Shown piece by piece: positions 37,164-46,270 of a stretch of DNA of 64,000 nt. The DNA is from Velthaea sp965214335 (GTDB lineage: Bacteria; Vulcanimicrobiota; Vulcanimicrobiia; Vulcanimicrobiales; Vulcanimicrobiaceae): positions 1,178,001 through 1,242,000 of the forward strand of contig CBDCBO010000005.1 in assembly GCA_965214335.1 (NCBI GenBank). Direction: 5' to 3'. Position numbers and translations under genes: made by a program. The stretch's first letter is position 1, and the number at the start of each line of letters is the position of its first letter. The notes beneath the pieces are model-generated. The model saw nothing but the letters and a program-made list of their open reading frames with translations. It was not told where the DNA came from and made no database searches.

Positions 37164-37967
37164 GTGCAACGGAGTGCCGACATTGCGACCGCCCGGCTCG
37201 CTGGAGATGTGGATGCGGTGAAAATCTTATTCGAGCCTAATGGGCGCCCGGCAAGCTCATTCTCATACCGCTGCTTTCGGGTGGTGCTCGCCCTCCAGCG
37301 ATATGCCGGTCATCGGTTAGCATTTCGGCTCGGACAGCTCTTTACGTGGCGTGAGAATCGATCGCGATCGAAGGCCGAGCAGATTGCTCAGCTCGTGCGT
37401 ATGCCCAATGTGTACTTCCAATCCGGTTCTAGCGGCACGCTCGTTTTCGAGGGCGGTGTGTACTTCGAGGACGACGTAAAGGTCAACGTAACGAATAGTA
37501 CGATCCGGCTCGGCGACGGTTGCCGACTGCAGAAGGGAACGGTGCTTACGGCGTCGTCTGCCTCTACGATGTCGATCGGCAGCGGCACGGTCTTCGGGCC
37601 GTATTGCGTGATCTATTCTCGCGCTGCTCTGCATATCGGGAAAAACGTAATGCTCGGGCCGAAATGCAGCGTTATGGCGGAAACGCACGGGACCGAGCAA
37701 AGCGACGTGCCGTATCAATTACAACCGCAGCGTGGCACCGGGATACGAATCGAAGATAATGTTTGGCTTGGCGCGCACGTTTCCGTCATAGACGGAATAA
37801 CGATTGGAACGGGATCGATCGTATCTACCGGCTCGACGGTCTTGCGGAATGTACCGCCGTACTCGCTCGTCGCGGGAGTTCCGGGCCGCGTGGTTCGATC
37901 GTTGCGCGCGGCGTCGCAAGAACTCGATGGCACGGGCAGTCAGCAGCAGTCCCAGGCCATTCACTAG
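37164..37967 (+). CDS. Left-handed beta-helix acetyltransferase (WbbJ/maltose-acetyltransferase-like)
   Basis: 267 residues from the GTG at 37164; a GTG at 37218 with GGAG upstream is an equally good start. Hexapeptide repeats run from about residue 80 to 235 (VYFEDDVKVNVTNSTIRLGDG, SIGSGTVFGPYCVI, IRIEDNVWLGAHVSVIDG, ITIGTGSIVSTGSTV), ending with the PYSLVAGVPGRVVR cap. An internal His-containing loop (AETHGTEQ) gives the likely catalytic His. A sugar O-acetyltransferase acting on the polymer or its precursor is the likely function. Stand-alone gene. Confidence 0.85.
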   Translation: MQRSADIATARLAGDVDAVKILFEPNGRPASSFSYRCFRVVLALQRYAGHRLAFRLGQLFTWRENRSRSKAEQIAQLVRMPNVYFQSGSSGTLVFEGGVYFEDDVKVNVTNSTIRLGDGCRLQKGTVLTASSASTMSIGSGTVFGPYCVIYSRAALHIGKNVMLGPKCSVMAETHGTEQSDVPYQLQPQRGTGIRIEDNVWLGAHVSVIDGITIGTGSIVSTGSTVLRNVPPYSLVAGVPGRVVRSLRAASQELDGTGSQQQSQAIH

Positions 37968-38114
37968 CACGGCGACGGGGCCGATCTCTTTGAGTGGGCT
38001 GCGCTCGCGCTAGCTTTGCGTTGCGGCTGAGCCGTTTATCGTCGGAGGGCCGTTGAGCGATACCACAACTCGACACAGTATCCGCGGTTCGCTACGTCTT
38101 GAGCATCGCTGACG

Positions 38115-39080
38115 CTATGCGCCTTTACCACGTTGCATGCGACGCGCCACTTGTCGCCCAAACGTTTGCACCGCCGGCAGCAGATTGCGCCGAAATTCTG
38201 AGCTGAAGAGAAGGTCCCAGCGACGTTTTCGCAAGGCAACCAGCAGAGCGGCTCGGGCAAAGCGGTAGCGCCAATATCGCGCGCCCCTGCGGCAGGCCGC
38301 AACGGAGGCGGCGTCCAGGCTGAGTTCCGCCGGCATCGCGTCGAACATCACGATCCACTCGCGGCAACCCTCGAGATGACGCACGAGATCTTGCCGGCTC
38401 CCGCTAGCTATGGCTGCGGTCGTCTGATTCGAATGAATCCGATAGTACCCGAACGGTCGATCGACAATGAGCAGATCGACGCCGTTGGTGACCAGCTTGA
38501 TATGATAGTGAAAGTCCTCGCCTCCGCGGAACCGTCGATCGAAACCGCCGCAGGCGGCAAAGGCCGCACGACCAACGATCGATTTGAGCACCGGCGCTCC
38601 GTCGAACATGGCGACCAGATTCGCCCGGTCGATTCGGTCGTGCTGCCAGGGCAAAGCACGACGATGGAGCGTCGACTGTCGGTCATTGCCGGTTGGAGCG
38701 ATCTGAGGCGGGTCTTCGACAATGACACTGTCGTAGCAAAGCGCGATTTTTGTTCCGAGCAGCGGAACCGCGTCGGCGATGAACGTCGGCGGCCACCAAT
38801 CATCAGCATCGAGAAAAGCGAACCAATCCCCAGTGGCTTGTGCAACGCCCGCGTTGCGCGCCGCGGACACACCGTATCTGCCGCTTAGACGAAGGAGCGT
38901 CACCCGGCTCCCATACGCGGCGACGATCTCGGGCGTTGCGTCCGATGATCCGTCATCAACGACGATCACCTCGATATTGGGGTGCGTCTGCTCCAGCGTG
39001 CTCGCCAGAGCGTGCGAAATGAATTGCGCCGCGTTATAGGCAGGGATGATGACCGATACGCGGTCGTGCCCCGAAACCAC
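38115..39080 (-). CDS. GT2 glycosyltransferase
   Basis: 321 residues, GTG start. GT-A fold: VSVIIPAYNAAQFISHALAS, VIVVDDGSSDATPEIV, the DxD motif FLDADDWW and a mid-domain GGEDFHYHIKLV block that matches the acceptor-side motif of this family. The C-terminal about 80 residues are helical and Arg-rich. One sugar transfer in polymer assembly; donor unknown. Not overlapping with the next GT2 gene on the same strand (about 230 bases apart). Confidence 0.9.
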   Translation of the reverse strand: MVSGHDRVSVIIPAYNAAQFISHALASTLEQTHPNIEVIVVDDGSSDATPEIVAAYGSRVTLLRLSGRYGVSAARNAGVAQATGDWFAFLDADDWWPPTFIADAVPLLGTKIALCYDSVIVEDPPQIAPTGNDRQSTLHRRALPWQHDRIDRANLVAMFDGAPVLKSIVGRAAFAACGGFDRRFRGGEDFHYHIKLVTNGVDLLIVDRPFGYYRIHSNQTTAAIASGSRQDLVRHLEGCREWIVMFDAMPAELSLDAASVAACRRGARYWRYRFARAALLVALRKRRWDLLFSSEFRRNLLPAVQTFGRQVARRMQRGKGA

Positions 39081-39309
39081 TACTTGTGCCTTGCGCGCGC
39101 CGTAGCAACGTCTACGAAGAGCCCGAACGCCTGGCTCTGTCTACGCACGCCGGTCGGTCGTGCGGCGCAGTCTACGAGGCACTGCTCAAGCGCGGTTTGG
39201 TTCTGCCACTGTCCGCAATGGTGTTGGCCCGGATTTGCGCACGCCCAGTATAGGCAATCCCGTCGCATCTGCGCTCGGAACAGGTCCGATGACGAAGCCG
39301 AGGCCGACG

Positions 39310-40239
39310 TCATTTTATAACGCGATGTTTTTCGGCCGACGCCGCGCGCGCTGCAGTGTCCGGCCTCCGGCGATAATACTTGTAGATGTAGTCAAGTGTT
39401 TCCCGGAGACTCGATACGCTATCGCGCAGCCCGCGGAGGCCGCTGCGCCGGACTAAGCTAGCTGCCAGATGCAGCGGCGCGAGTATGGCGAACACTGCGG
39501 CGCGTCCATAGTCGCGGCGCGTGCGGGCATAGCGCTTGAGCGTCACGTACAAGCGCGACGCGTTGAGGTGTTGCTGATAATACTGACGATTGACCGGTGA
39601 TGGAAAGTGGTCGTTCACCGCATCTGGACACAGGACGATCGTATACCCGAGGCCGACCGCGCGCGTCGTTAGATCGACCTCATCGCACCCGTAGATGAGG
39701 TTTGCATCGAAGCCGATGCGTTCAAACAATGAGGTGGGAAAGACGCAGGCATTGATGACAACGGTGTTTAGGCGCTGACTGTTACCGTATGCGCGCTGTT
39801 GATATCCGAAAAAGTTTTGATCTTTCGGGAAGATGAGTTGACCTTTTTGCCGTTCTACTCCGCTTACGATGTGCCGCTCGCGTTCGTCGGGGGATAAGTG
39901 CATGAACGCATCCGCGGTTTTTGCGACGAAGTCAACGCCGAGAACAGCGTCGTCGTCGATGAATAGAACGTACGGTTCACGGACGTGCCGAAGCGCAGCG
40001 TTGCGATTGGCGCACAGCCCGAGGCGTGGTCCGTCGACGAAGTCAATGTCGGAAAATCGCTGACTAACGAGCTCCCGCGTCCGCGCATCTGTGCTATCGT
40101 CCGATACGATTACTTGCCGGACTGGGATGCCCGATGCGCGCACCGAATCCAACGCTGTTGCTAAATCATCTGGCCGGTTGCGCGTACAAATGCAAATCGT
40201 CAAGTCGAAGGTTGCAAGTGAAGCGGTCTGATCGTTCAT
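39310..40239 (-). CDS. GT2 glycosyltransferase
   Basis: 309 residues, ATG start. GT-A fold with LTICICTRNRPDDLATAL, VIVSDDSTD, the DxD-type FIDDDAVL and a CDEVDLTTRAVGLGY acceptor block. C-terminal part basic and helical. Its start is followed upstream by about 480 bases without a recognised gene, so it is probably transcribed from its own promoter together with the 38115 gene or separately. Confidence 0.9.
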   Translation of the reverse strand: MNDQTASLATFDLTICICTRNRPDDLATALDSVRASGIPVRQVIVSDDSTDARTRELVSQRFSDIDFVDGPRLGLCANRNAALRHVREPYVLFIDDDAVLGVDFVAKTADAFMHLSPDERERHIVSGVERQKGQLIFPKDQNFFGYQQRAYGNSQRLNTVVINACVFPTSLFERIGFDANLIYGCDEVDLTTRAVGLGYTIVLCPDAVNDHFPSPVNRQYYQQHLNASRLYVTLKRYARTRRDYGRAAVFAILAPLHLAASLVRRSGLRGLRDSVSSLRETLDYIYKYYRRRPDTAARAASAEKHRVIK

Positions 40240-40723
40240 GTTCGCTGACGCCGTTCTGAAGTGCCGGCCTGCTTCAACGGTTCGATGCCGGAACGGCGTC
40301 CCGTAATCGAATTCCGTTAGGTTGCAGATCTTTGCAAAGTATCATCCACGCGCATGCACTGCTGTCTCGGATTGCCAAACGATGATTAGACCACCTTCTA
40401 CACGCTTGCACCTTCGACGCGTCGCTGCGACGGCGTCTGCAACAGTAATGCGCAATGATAGATATGTTTTGCTCTCGATCTCCCCAAGGAATGCTTGCTT
40501 CTCGTGCCTTATGCCGAGCGGGGAAACGCTGCAAGCGTTAGGGCGTGCTGCGCCAATCGCATTCCGCCTTCAACACGTAATTGGTACTCGATACTCGCCG
40601 CGAACGGTAAGCGCCCGACGCTGCACGGCGGGGCAGTCCACGCTACAGCCCACGGCAACGGCCCGCGAAAGGCTCATTACGTCGTTGGCAGAAACCGTTG
40701 GAACCAACCTTAGGAGGACGAAT
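40240..40723. other. Intergenic region between a GT2 gene and the small orphan gene
   Basis: I see no gene. A frame on the plus strand is open from 40322 into the small gene at 40724, but the upstream part has no ribosome binding site and a Cys/Arg/Thr-rich composition unlike its neighbours. The region should hold the promoters for the divergent GT2 gene and the small gene. Confidence 0.4.
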
Positions 40724-40939
40724 TTGTCGCTTGAAAGTCTGGCGCCCCAATTCTTCACCGCGCCACCAACGAAGATTGATGGAATTCCGGCCGCGGTCAC
40801 AAGCGATCTTGGAATCGCGAACGACTTGTCCGACCGCGGGACCGGCATCGGGTTCGACAAGCCTTGGACGCAAGCGCAAATCGATTCGGTGGCAGCGCGC
40901 GCGGCTCAGAACGTCAGCCCCGGTCGCGTCACCCGCTAA
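40724..40939 (+). CDS. Small orphan protein, 71 residues
   Basis: A TTG start has a textbook ribosome binding site (AGGAGG at 40712-40717, 6 bases away), stronger than for most genes in the window. The product starts (M)SLESLAPQFF and contains APPTKIDGIPAAV, a Gly/Asp-rich middle (SDRGTGIGFDKPW) and a helix-forming end (AQIDSVAARAAQNV). No signal peptide or membrane segment. I recognise no family. A nested hairpin follows the stop codon by one base. It sits at the border between the exopolysaccharide locus and the amino-sugar operon, on the opposite strand to both. Confidence 0.6.
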   Translation: MSLESLAPQFFTAPPTKIDGIPAAVTSDLGIANDLSDRGTGIGFDKPWTQAQIDSVAARAAQNVSPGRVTR

Positions 40940-41001
40940 CGTTCGGCAACAAACCGACGCTGGGCCTGCGGCGGTTGGAGAGCGCCGCAGGCTGCCCGAA
41001 C
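40940..41001 (+). repeat. Nested inverted repeat after the small orphan gene
   Basis: An inner perfect 10-base-pair stem, GCCTGCGGCG (40964-40973) with CGCCGCAGGC (40983-40992), is enclosed by outer arms CGTTCGG (40940-40946) and CCGAACG (40995-41001). No T-run follows, so it is not a standard terminator; it could act as a Rho-blocking or mRNA-stabilising structure. Confidence 0.7.
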
Positions 41002-41012
41002 GGCTTAGGAAT

Positions 41013-41054
41013 AAGCGTCGCGCGTACAGCTTGGACAACAAGCGTCGCGCGTAC
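41013..41054. repeat. 15-base direct repeat with 27-base period
   Basis: AAGCGTCGCGCGTAC occurs at 41013-41027 and again at 41040-41054, with similar flanks. The period is a multiple of three, but no supported gene covers it. It lies just after the stop of the minus-strand deacetylase gene. Confidence 0.7.
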
Positions 41055-41099
41055 GGCTGGGCGGGCGGCGTGGCCCAGTAAACTCCGGGGGCTGCCCCG

Positions 41100-42056
41100 T
41101 TAGGCGGCCACTTTCGGATCGCGGGCCAGTCCCTGAATTGACTGCCGCGCATGTTCGCCGGTGCCGACGATGGCGAAGCGCTTGGAAAACTCGCGCAAGG
41201 TTGCGTCGAGAACCCGGCGCTTGCGTTCACGCGCCATATGCATCGCCGGAAAGAAGGCCAGCGACGGCATATCGTCCGCCACCAGAAAGTCCAGTGGATG
41301 CAGCAGCAGCGACGGCTGAACGCCACCGATCAAACAGGCTTGCATCGCCAGCCGGAAGTACGTTAACGCGGCAAATTCGGATCGTTCCGCCAAATACAGC
41401 ACGTAACTAAAGTGAATCGGTAGCCGTAAACCTGGGAATGTGGTTACCGGCAATTCGAGCAACGGTCCGGAGCCGGTCGTGACCATATACGGCTTGAGCG
41501 GGCGCAACGCATCGCGAACGGAACCAAAGAGCGCACTGCGTTGCGCGCGTTCGGCTGGTGTCATCTTGGCTGTCGCAAAGTAATAGGCCCGAGCGATCGG
41601 ACCGATACACGTCGGCAGCGACGATGCGTCGTAGAGAAAGCCGAGCGACCCCAGCGCTTCGAGAACGGTTGGAGCTAAGGCATAGCCGGGACTGCGAAAG
41701 CCGCTGGGGCGGCGACCCGTTGCAGTCGCGATGGCGTCTTGAGCCATCGCAATTTCAGCAGCGATCTCCGCGGTGGAACGGCCGGTGATCCATGGCTCGT
41801 GCTCGTGTGAATGATTACCGATTTCGTGGCGGCTGGCTCCGAGCAATTGCATCGCGCTGTGATTGCTCGAGAGCGCCGCATCGCGACCGACGATGAAGCA
41901 GGTCAACGCAAGTTCGTGCCGATCCATCGTGGCTAAAACGTCGGGTACGACCGTGTCGAGATACGACGGATAACTTTGCCAAGACTCGTCATTGCGCGTC
42001 TTGAGATACGACCACGCATTGTCGAGGTCGATCGATAGGCTAGCGGGCGGCTTCAT
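41100..42056 (-). CDS. Polysaccharide deacetylase (NodB-homology) family protein
   Basis: 318 residues from the ATG at 42056, which forms an ATGA overlap with the upstream FAD enzyme. NodB motif 1 is SIDLDNAW (catalytic Asp and metal Asp), motif 2 is HEIGNHSHEHEP (metal-binding His pair) and motif 3 is GFRSPGYA. A late His in LLLHPLDFL fits motif 5. No signal peptide, so the substrate is probably cytoplasmic, such as a lipid-linked or nucleotide sugar carrying an N-acetyl group. Last gene of the six-gene operon. Confidence 0.87.
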   Translation of the reverse strand: MKPPASLSIDLDNAWSYLKTRNDESWQSYPSYLDTVVPDVLATMDRHELALTCFIVGRDAALSSNHSAMQLLGASRHEIGNHSHEHEPWITGRSTAEIAAEIAMAQDAIATATGRRPSGFRSPGYALAPTVLEALGSLGFLYDASSLPTCIGPIARAYYFATAKMTPAERAQRSALFGSVRDALRPLKPYMVTTGSGPLLELPVTTFPGLRLPIHFSYVLYLAERSEFAALTYFRLAMQACLIGGVQPSLLLHPLDFLVADDMPSLAFFPAMHMARERKRRVLDATLREFSKRFAIVGTGEHARQSIQGLARDPKVAA

Positions 42057-43402
42057 CGCAGGCTTCCTTGTAACACGTGCGTCGATGCGGCATTTGCAAG
42101 CGCAATGCTGCGGTCGACATTGAGTGTCGCGTCGTCGATCTGAGCGGCTGTAGCGAGTGTGACGCCGGCGAGCGATGTTGCGAAGGCGGGCGGCTGGTAC
42201 GGAGCCGCCGCGATTGGAAATGGGAAGACGTTGCGCACGCGCGAGATCCGGAATGCCGACACGTTCGACGGTTCGAAGCCCGGCACCATGCGGATGAGCG
42301 CGGAGATGAACGATTGCCGGATCGCCTCGTCGTCCTGCAAAAACAGCGGATCGTCCGGCGCTACATATTTTGGCAGATACACCAGCGATTTGCCGTTGAA
42401 CGGCTCGGTGCCGGTGACATTCGAAAATTCGATGATCGCGCTGAACGGTACCCACCGGTCGGTAATGTTCGTGATGTAATAGGGGCTAATCGGCTTGTCG
42501 ATGAGCAGCGATGCGCAAACGACGCCCGCATACGGTATGGCGGCGAACGCTGTGCGCTGCGCCTCGGCAAGATCGGGAACGAGTTTACCGACGAGGGGGA
42601 TCGGAACGGTGACGACGGCGTGGCCGAACGACTCGTCAACCGGGCCGCCCGTATCGATGGTTACACCGCTGCCGTTCGGCCGGATCGCGGCAATCGGCGT
42701 ATTGCAACGGACGGTCACATTCGCAGCTTCCAGCTTCGTCCGGAGAACGGCGAGAATTCGAGCGTAGCCGCCGGGGATGTAACCGAAACGCTCGGCGCCC
42801 TTGGTGTTCGTTCGTGCGCCGAAGAGCCGGCGAATGGTGACTGCAATGAATGAGGCCGCAACGCTCGTTGCGTTCGCTCCCAACTTGGCCCGCAAGAGCG
42901 GCTCCCAAATTTGAGTATAGACGCGCCGGCCGCAGAGCTTGGTAAGCCACTCCGCCGCGGTTACCCGGCGCAGCGACGACGGATCGACGCGCGACGCGTA
43001 GACGATCGCGGCGCCCAGCCGGAGCTTCTCGTGCAAAGCCAACGGCGGGAACGCGAGAAAGTCGCGCACGTTGGTAAATTCGTGCAACCGGCCGCCGGAG
43101 AAAAAGCCGGTCCGGACTGAAGACCACACGATCTCACCCTCGAGATCGAGTTCTCGCAACAGCGAACGCAGCGTCAGATCCGATTCGCAAATAACGTGAT
43201 AGTGCCGGTCCCAGACGAGCGGACCGAGTTCCCACGGTGCCGCTAATCCGCCCAGCATCGGCGCCGCCTCAAGAAGCGTTACCTGCCGACCGGCGGCTGC
43301 GAGTCGCAAAGCGACGACGCAGCCGACAATGCCGCCGCCAACCACCGCGACACGTTCGGTAACCGAATCAGCGGTGGTATCGGTGAACGCGCTCTCGATC
43401 AC
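42053..43402 (-). CDS. NAD(P)/FAD-dependent oxidoreductase (protoporphyrinogen-oxidase/UGM-like)
   Basis: 449 residues from the GTG at 43402, in GTGA overlap with the upstream acetyltransferase stop. The FAD-binding Rossmann motif VAVVGGGIVGCVVALRLAAAG is followed by the acidic strand end LLEA and the GGLAAPWELG segment. A conserved RHYHVICESD and KLGANATSVAASFIA follow. Such COG1232-type enzymes recur in polysaccharide loci next to glycosyltransferases, with unknown reactions; a sugar oxidation or a mutase-like ring change is possible. Confidence 0.8.
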   Translation of the reverse strand: MIESAFTDTTADSVTERVAVVGGGIVGCVVALRLAAAGRQVTLLEAAPMLGGLAAPWELGPLVWDRHYHVICESDLTLRSLLRELDLEGEIVWSSVRTGFFSGGRLHEFTNVRDFLAFPPLALHEKLRLGAAIVYASRVDPSSLRRVTAAEWLTKLCGRRVYTQIWEPLLRAKLGANATSVAASFIAVTIRRLFGARTNTKGAERFGYIPGGYARILAVLRTKLEAANVTVRCNTPIAAIRPNGSGVTIDTGGPVDESFGHAVVTVPIPLVGKLVPDLAEAQRTAFAAIPYAGVVCASLLIDKPISPYYITNITDRWVPFSAIIEFSNVTGTEPFNGKSLVYLPKYVAPDDPLFLQDDEAIRQSFISALIRMVPGFEPSNVSAFRISRVRNVFPFPIAAAPYQPPAFATSLAGVTLATAAQIDDATLNVDRSIALANAASTHVLQGSLR

Positions 43403-44040
43403 GCCGTCTCCGCGACCGCGTTGTCGGCGACGATGTAGGCGCGCTCGCAGCGCGAGCAAACCAGGCGTCCGGTATAGCGTTTGAGTCCGTGCGTACGGTG
43501 CAGCAACTGACCGCACCGGCAGACGTACCCGATCGTCTGAGCCGGCTGACCGATCACCAGATGAAAATCGGGGATGCTGCGCGTGACGATCGATCCCATT
43601 CCAACCATCGCGAACCGGCCGATGATGATCCCGCTTCCGATCGTGCAGTTGGCGCCGATGGTCGCGCCTTCGCGAACCAATGTCGCCAATGTCATTTCAT
43701 CGGGATCCGAGGGCAACAGCTCGGTGAGATCCGGCGTGCACGCACGCGGAAAGCGGTCGTTGGTAAACACCGTGTGCGCCGAAATCATGACGCCCGTTTC
43801 AATCGAGACTTCGGCACAAATGTACACGCTGGCGTTGATCTTACAACGATCGGCGATCTTGACGTCGTACGCGATGTAGGTCTTTTCGCCGATGATGCAC
43901 TGCGCGCCGATGTGTGCGCCGTGCCGAATGTGTACGCCGTCCCAGACGCTGGTTCCGGCACCGAGGGCGACGCGGTCTTCAACGATGGCCGACGGGTGGA
44001 TGCGAACATCGGCCCGTTCATCGGAGCGAATGAGCGTCAC
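43399..44040 (-). CDS. N-acetyltransferase of the WbpD/WlbB type with C-terminal zinc ribbon
   Basis: 213 residues from the GTG at 44040, in GTGA overlap with the dehydrogenase stop. Hexapeptide-repeat beta-helix: IHPSAIVEDRVALGAG, SVWDGVHIRHGAHIGAQCIIGEKTYI, NASVYICAEV, ISAHTVFTNDRFPRA. This order matches UDP-2-acetamido-3-amino-glucuronate N-acetyltransferases. An extra C-terminal ribbon with CRC and CSRC (about 175-205) is not part of the classic WbpD. It would acetylate the 3-amino group made by the neighbouring aminotransferase. Confidence 0.87.
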   Translation of the reverse strand: MTLIRSDERADVRIHPSAIVEDRVALGAGTSVWDGVHIRHGAHIGAQCIIGEKTYIAYDVKIADRCKINASVYICAEVSIETGVMISAHTVFTNDRFPRACTPDLTELLPSDPDEMTLATLVREGATIGANCTIGSGIIIGRFAMVGMGSIVTRSIPDFHLVIGQPAQTIGYVCRCGQLLHRTHGLKRYTGRLVCSRCERAYIVADNAVAETA

Positions 44041-45050
44041 CCTACAGCCCGCAATACCGGCGCATTCATCGAAACACCGCCGACGGCGACCCAACGATCG
44101 GCTCGCATCGACGCGTACGCCGCCTCGATGACGTCGACCGACGCGACGGCTTCGTCGAGTGAGGTGGTGGTTGGACGCTCGCCGCGGATTGCGGCGGCGA
44201 AATCGGCCGCTTGGCCCGCGAAGGCAGCCGTCTTGTCATAGCCGGTTCCGAACGGCGTGAACTCCGAGGCGCCGTCGAAACGGCGACGCGAGGCTTTCCA
44301 GCCGATATCGATGCCGCCGCGGCTGCCCAAGATGGAAATAAACCACGGTCCGGTGGCTTGTTCGCTCCACGACAAATCGATTCGGCCGAACACGCCGCCG
44401 ACGCTGAGGCACTCGATGCGCGCGGTATCTTCGACCGCGGCATATTTGCGTGCATTAGGCGATTCAACTGCGCGCACGCTTTCGAGCGGCCCCAGAATAT
44501 AGCGCATGATGTCGACGGAATGCGTGCCATTATCGATGATGACGCCGCCGCCGCTGGTCTCCGGTAGGAGGTTCCAGCGTCCGGTCATGTCGACGGGCGA
44601 CGCGAACGTGTTTTGGACCCGGTACAGGTCGCCGATTTTGCCGGCGGCGATCGCGTCGCGTGCAATGGCTAGATCGTTGACGAAGCGGAATTTTGTGGCC
44701 ATCGTCAGGACGCGATTGCAGCGCTTGGCCGTCTCGGCCATTGCGGCCGCATCGCGGCGATTGATGGCGAACGGCTTTTCGCACAAAACGTGCAGGCCGG
44801 CTTGCAACAACGTGGTGGCGATGTTGCGGTGCGTGCTGGGCGGCGTGCTGACAATGGCCGCGTCGACCGAGCCGTCCAACAGCGCGTCGATGCTCGTTGC
44901 CACGCGGGCGCCGGAACCTGCGGCCAGCGCGGCCGCTCGCGCGGCGTCGACATCGACGACCGCGACGAGTTGAAAATGCGGCGAAGCCGCTAGGGCGTCG
45001 GCGTGAGCGCGCGCGATCGCGCCCGCACCGACGATAGCGATCCGAATCAT
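44037..45050 (-). CDS. Gfo/Idh/MocA-family NAD-dependent sugar dehydrogenase
   Basis: 337 residues from an ATG overlapping the aminotransferase stop. Rossmann motif IAIVGAGAIARAHADAL at the N-terminus, the family's EKPFAIN at 91-97 (K92 catalytic), and a C-terminal alpha/beta substrate domain with NGTHSVDIMRYILG, containing the conserved DxxxH-type region. In the WbpB role it would oxidise C3 of a UDP-N-acetyl-hexosamine(uronic acid) to the 3-keto sugar needed by the adjacent aminotransferase. The substrate is inferred from operon logic. Confidence 0.88.
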   Translation of the reverse strand: MIRIAIVGAGAIARAHADALAASPHFQLVAVVDVDAARAAALAAGSGARVATSIDALLDGSVDAAIVSTPPSTHRNIATTLLQAGLHVLCEKPFAINRRDAAAMAETAKRCNRVLTMATKFRFVNDLAIARDAIAAGKIGDLYRVQNTFASPVDMTGRWNLLPETSGGGVIIDNGTHSVDIMRYILGPLESVRAVESPNARKYAAVEDTARIECLSVGGVFGRIDLSWSEQATGPWFISILGSRGGIDIGWKASRRRFDGASEFTPFGTGYDKTAAFAGQAADFAAAIRGERPTTTSLDEAVASVDVIEAAYASMRADRWVAVGGVSMNAPVLRAVG

Positions 45051-46270
45051 CCGGCAAGCTCCTTTACGGATTCGCGCAGCGTGCGTTCGATATGCGCGAG
45101 ATGACCCTCATCGTAACGATCGTTCCAGGGCAGGACGAGAACGTGCTCCAGTGCGTCGTAGGTGCCGGGGAACAGCGCGGGCGAGTAATCGACCGCTTCG
45201 GGACGGGCCAACGTGAACGGCCAGCGGCTCTGACCGAACGTCTTCTGATCGCGAATGACTTCGCAAGCGAAGGCCGGCTTGACGATATAGCGCGGAGCTG
45301 AAGCGATCTTGAGTTTGGCCAGCTTCGCGGCGAGCGCTACCGGACCGCCTTTGATGACATTCGTATCGACCCGAATCGCATATTTCCAGTACGCGCACTC
45401 GGCATCGGCGGCGATAACCGGGTTCTCGATACCCGGAATGTCGGCGATCATCGTGGCGAACTGCGCCGCTAAATTACGGCGTTTACGCACGACCGACGGT
45501 AATTTTTGCAGCTGGGCCAGGGCCACTGCGCCCTGCAATTCGCTTACCCGGTAATTCAAGGCGAGGAAATAGTGGTCGGGCTTGGGATCGCCGTAGCCCC
45601 AACCCTTATTGATGTATAAATACATCTTGCGATCGAGAGCCGGATCGTTAGTTACGACTACGCCGCCCTCGCCGGTCGTGATGTGCTTGCCTTGCTGTAA
45701 GCTAAAGCAGCCGATCGCACCGATGGTGCCGATGGTTTTTCCGTCGAGGGTTGCGAGCATCGCCTGAGCCGCGTCTTCGATGACCGGAATGCCGGCGCGG
45801 TCCGCGACTTCCAGAATTTCTTTCATCGGCGCCGGGTTACCGAATAGATGCGTCACGATGATGGCTTTGGTTTTTGGGGTGATGCGGGCGGCGATCGTTT
45901 CGGCCGTGACGTTATACGTATTCGGATCGACGTCGGCAAAAACCGGAATGGCGCCCTGGTAAATAATCGGGGTGAGCGCGCCCATGTCCGTGATCGAGGT
46001 CGTGATGATCTCGTCGCCGGGTTCGGGATCGATTGCGGCGATCGCGATGTGAATTGCCGCACTACCCGACGCGCAGGCCCGAGCATGTTTCGCGCCAAGC
46101 AATTCGGCGAACTCGGTCTCGAAGGTTTTGGTGAAATATCCCTTGGTCGATGTCAAGACGCCGCTATCGAGCGCTTGACGTAAATAATCAAGTTCAACTT
46201 GATCGAAAGTACGGCCGGTCGCGTCCTGATCCGAGGGAAGCGCGAAAATTTCCGGCAATGGCTGAATCAT
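45047..46270 (-). CDS. DegT/DnrJ/EryC1/StrS-family sugar aminotransferase
   Basis: 407 residues from the ATG at 46270, with AAGGA 9 bases upstream. PLP-dependent fold: ACASGSAAIHIAIAA, VTHLFGNPAPM, VIEDAAQAM, and the Schiff-base Lys K195 in LQQGKHITTGEGG. A WbpE-like role, adding an amino group to the 3-keto sugar, fits the dehydrogenase before and the acetyltransferase after it. The ATG overlaps the stop of the GT2 gene. Confidence 0.92.
   Translation of the reverse strand: MIQPLPEIFALPSDQDATGRTFDQVELDYLRQALDSGVLTSTKGYFTKTFETEFAELLGAKHARACASGSAAIHIAIAAIDPEPGDEIITTSITDMGALTPIIYQGAIPVFADVDPNTYNVTAETIAARITPKTKAIIVTHLFGNPAPMKEILEVADRAGIPVIEDAAQAMLATLDGKTIGTIGAIGCFSLQQGKHITTGEGGVVVTNDPALDRKMYLYINKGWGYGDPKPDHYFLALNYRVSELQGAVALAQLQKLPSVVRKRRNLAAQFATMIADIPGIENPVIAADAECAYWKYAIRVDTNVIKGGPVALAAKLAKLKIASAPRYIVKPAFACEVIRDQKTFGQSRWPFTLARPEAVDYSPALFPGTYDALEHVLVLPWNDRYDEGHLAHIERTLRESVKELAG

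Noticed and set aside
20513..40239. Mobile element explaining the mixed strand order of the glycosyltransferase region
   Set aside because: No transposase, integrase or terminal inverted repeats seen; strand mixing is common in polysaccharide loci.
40322..40723. N-terminal extension of the 71-residue gene to a 205-residue protein
   Set aside because: The strong ribosome binding site at 40712 points to the internal TTG, and the upstream part has unusual composition and no binding site.
41013..41054. Attachment site or transposon end suggested by the 15-base direct repeat
   Set aside because: The copies are only 27 bases apart and no integrase, transposase or tRNA is nearby.
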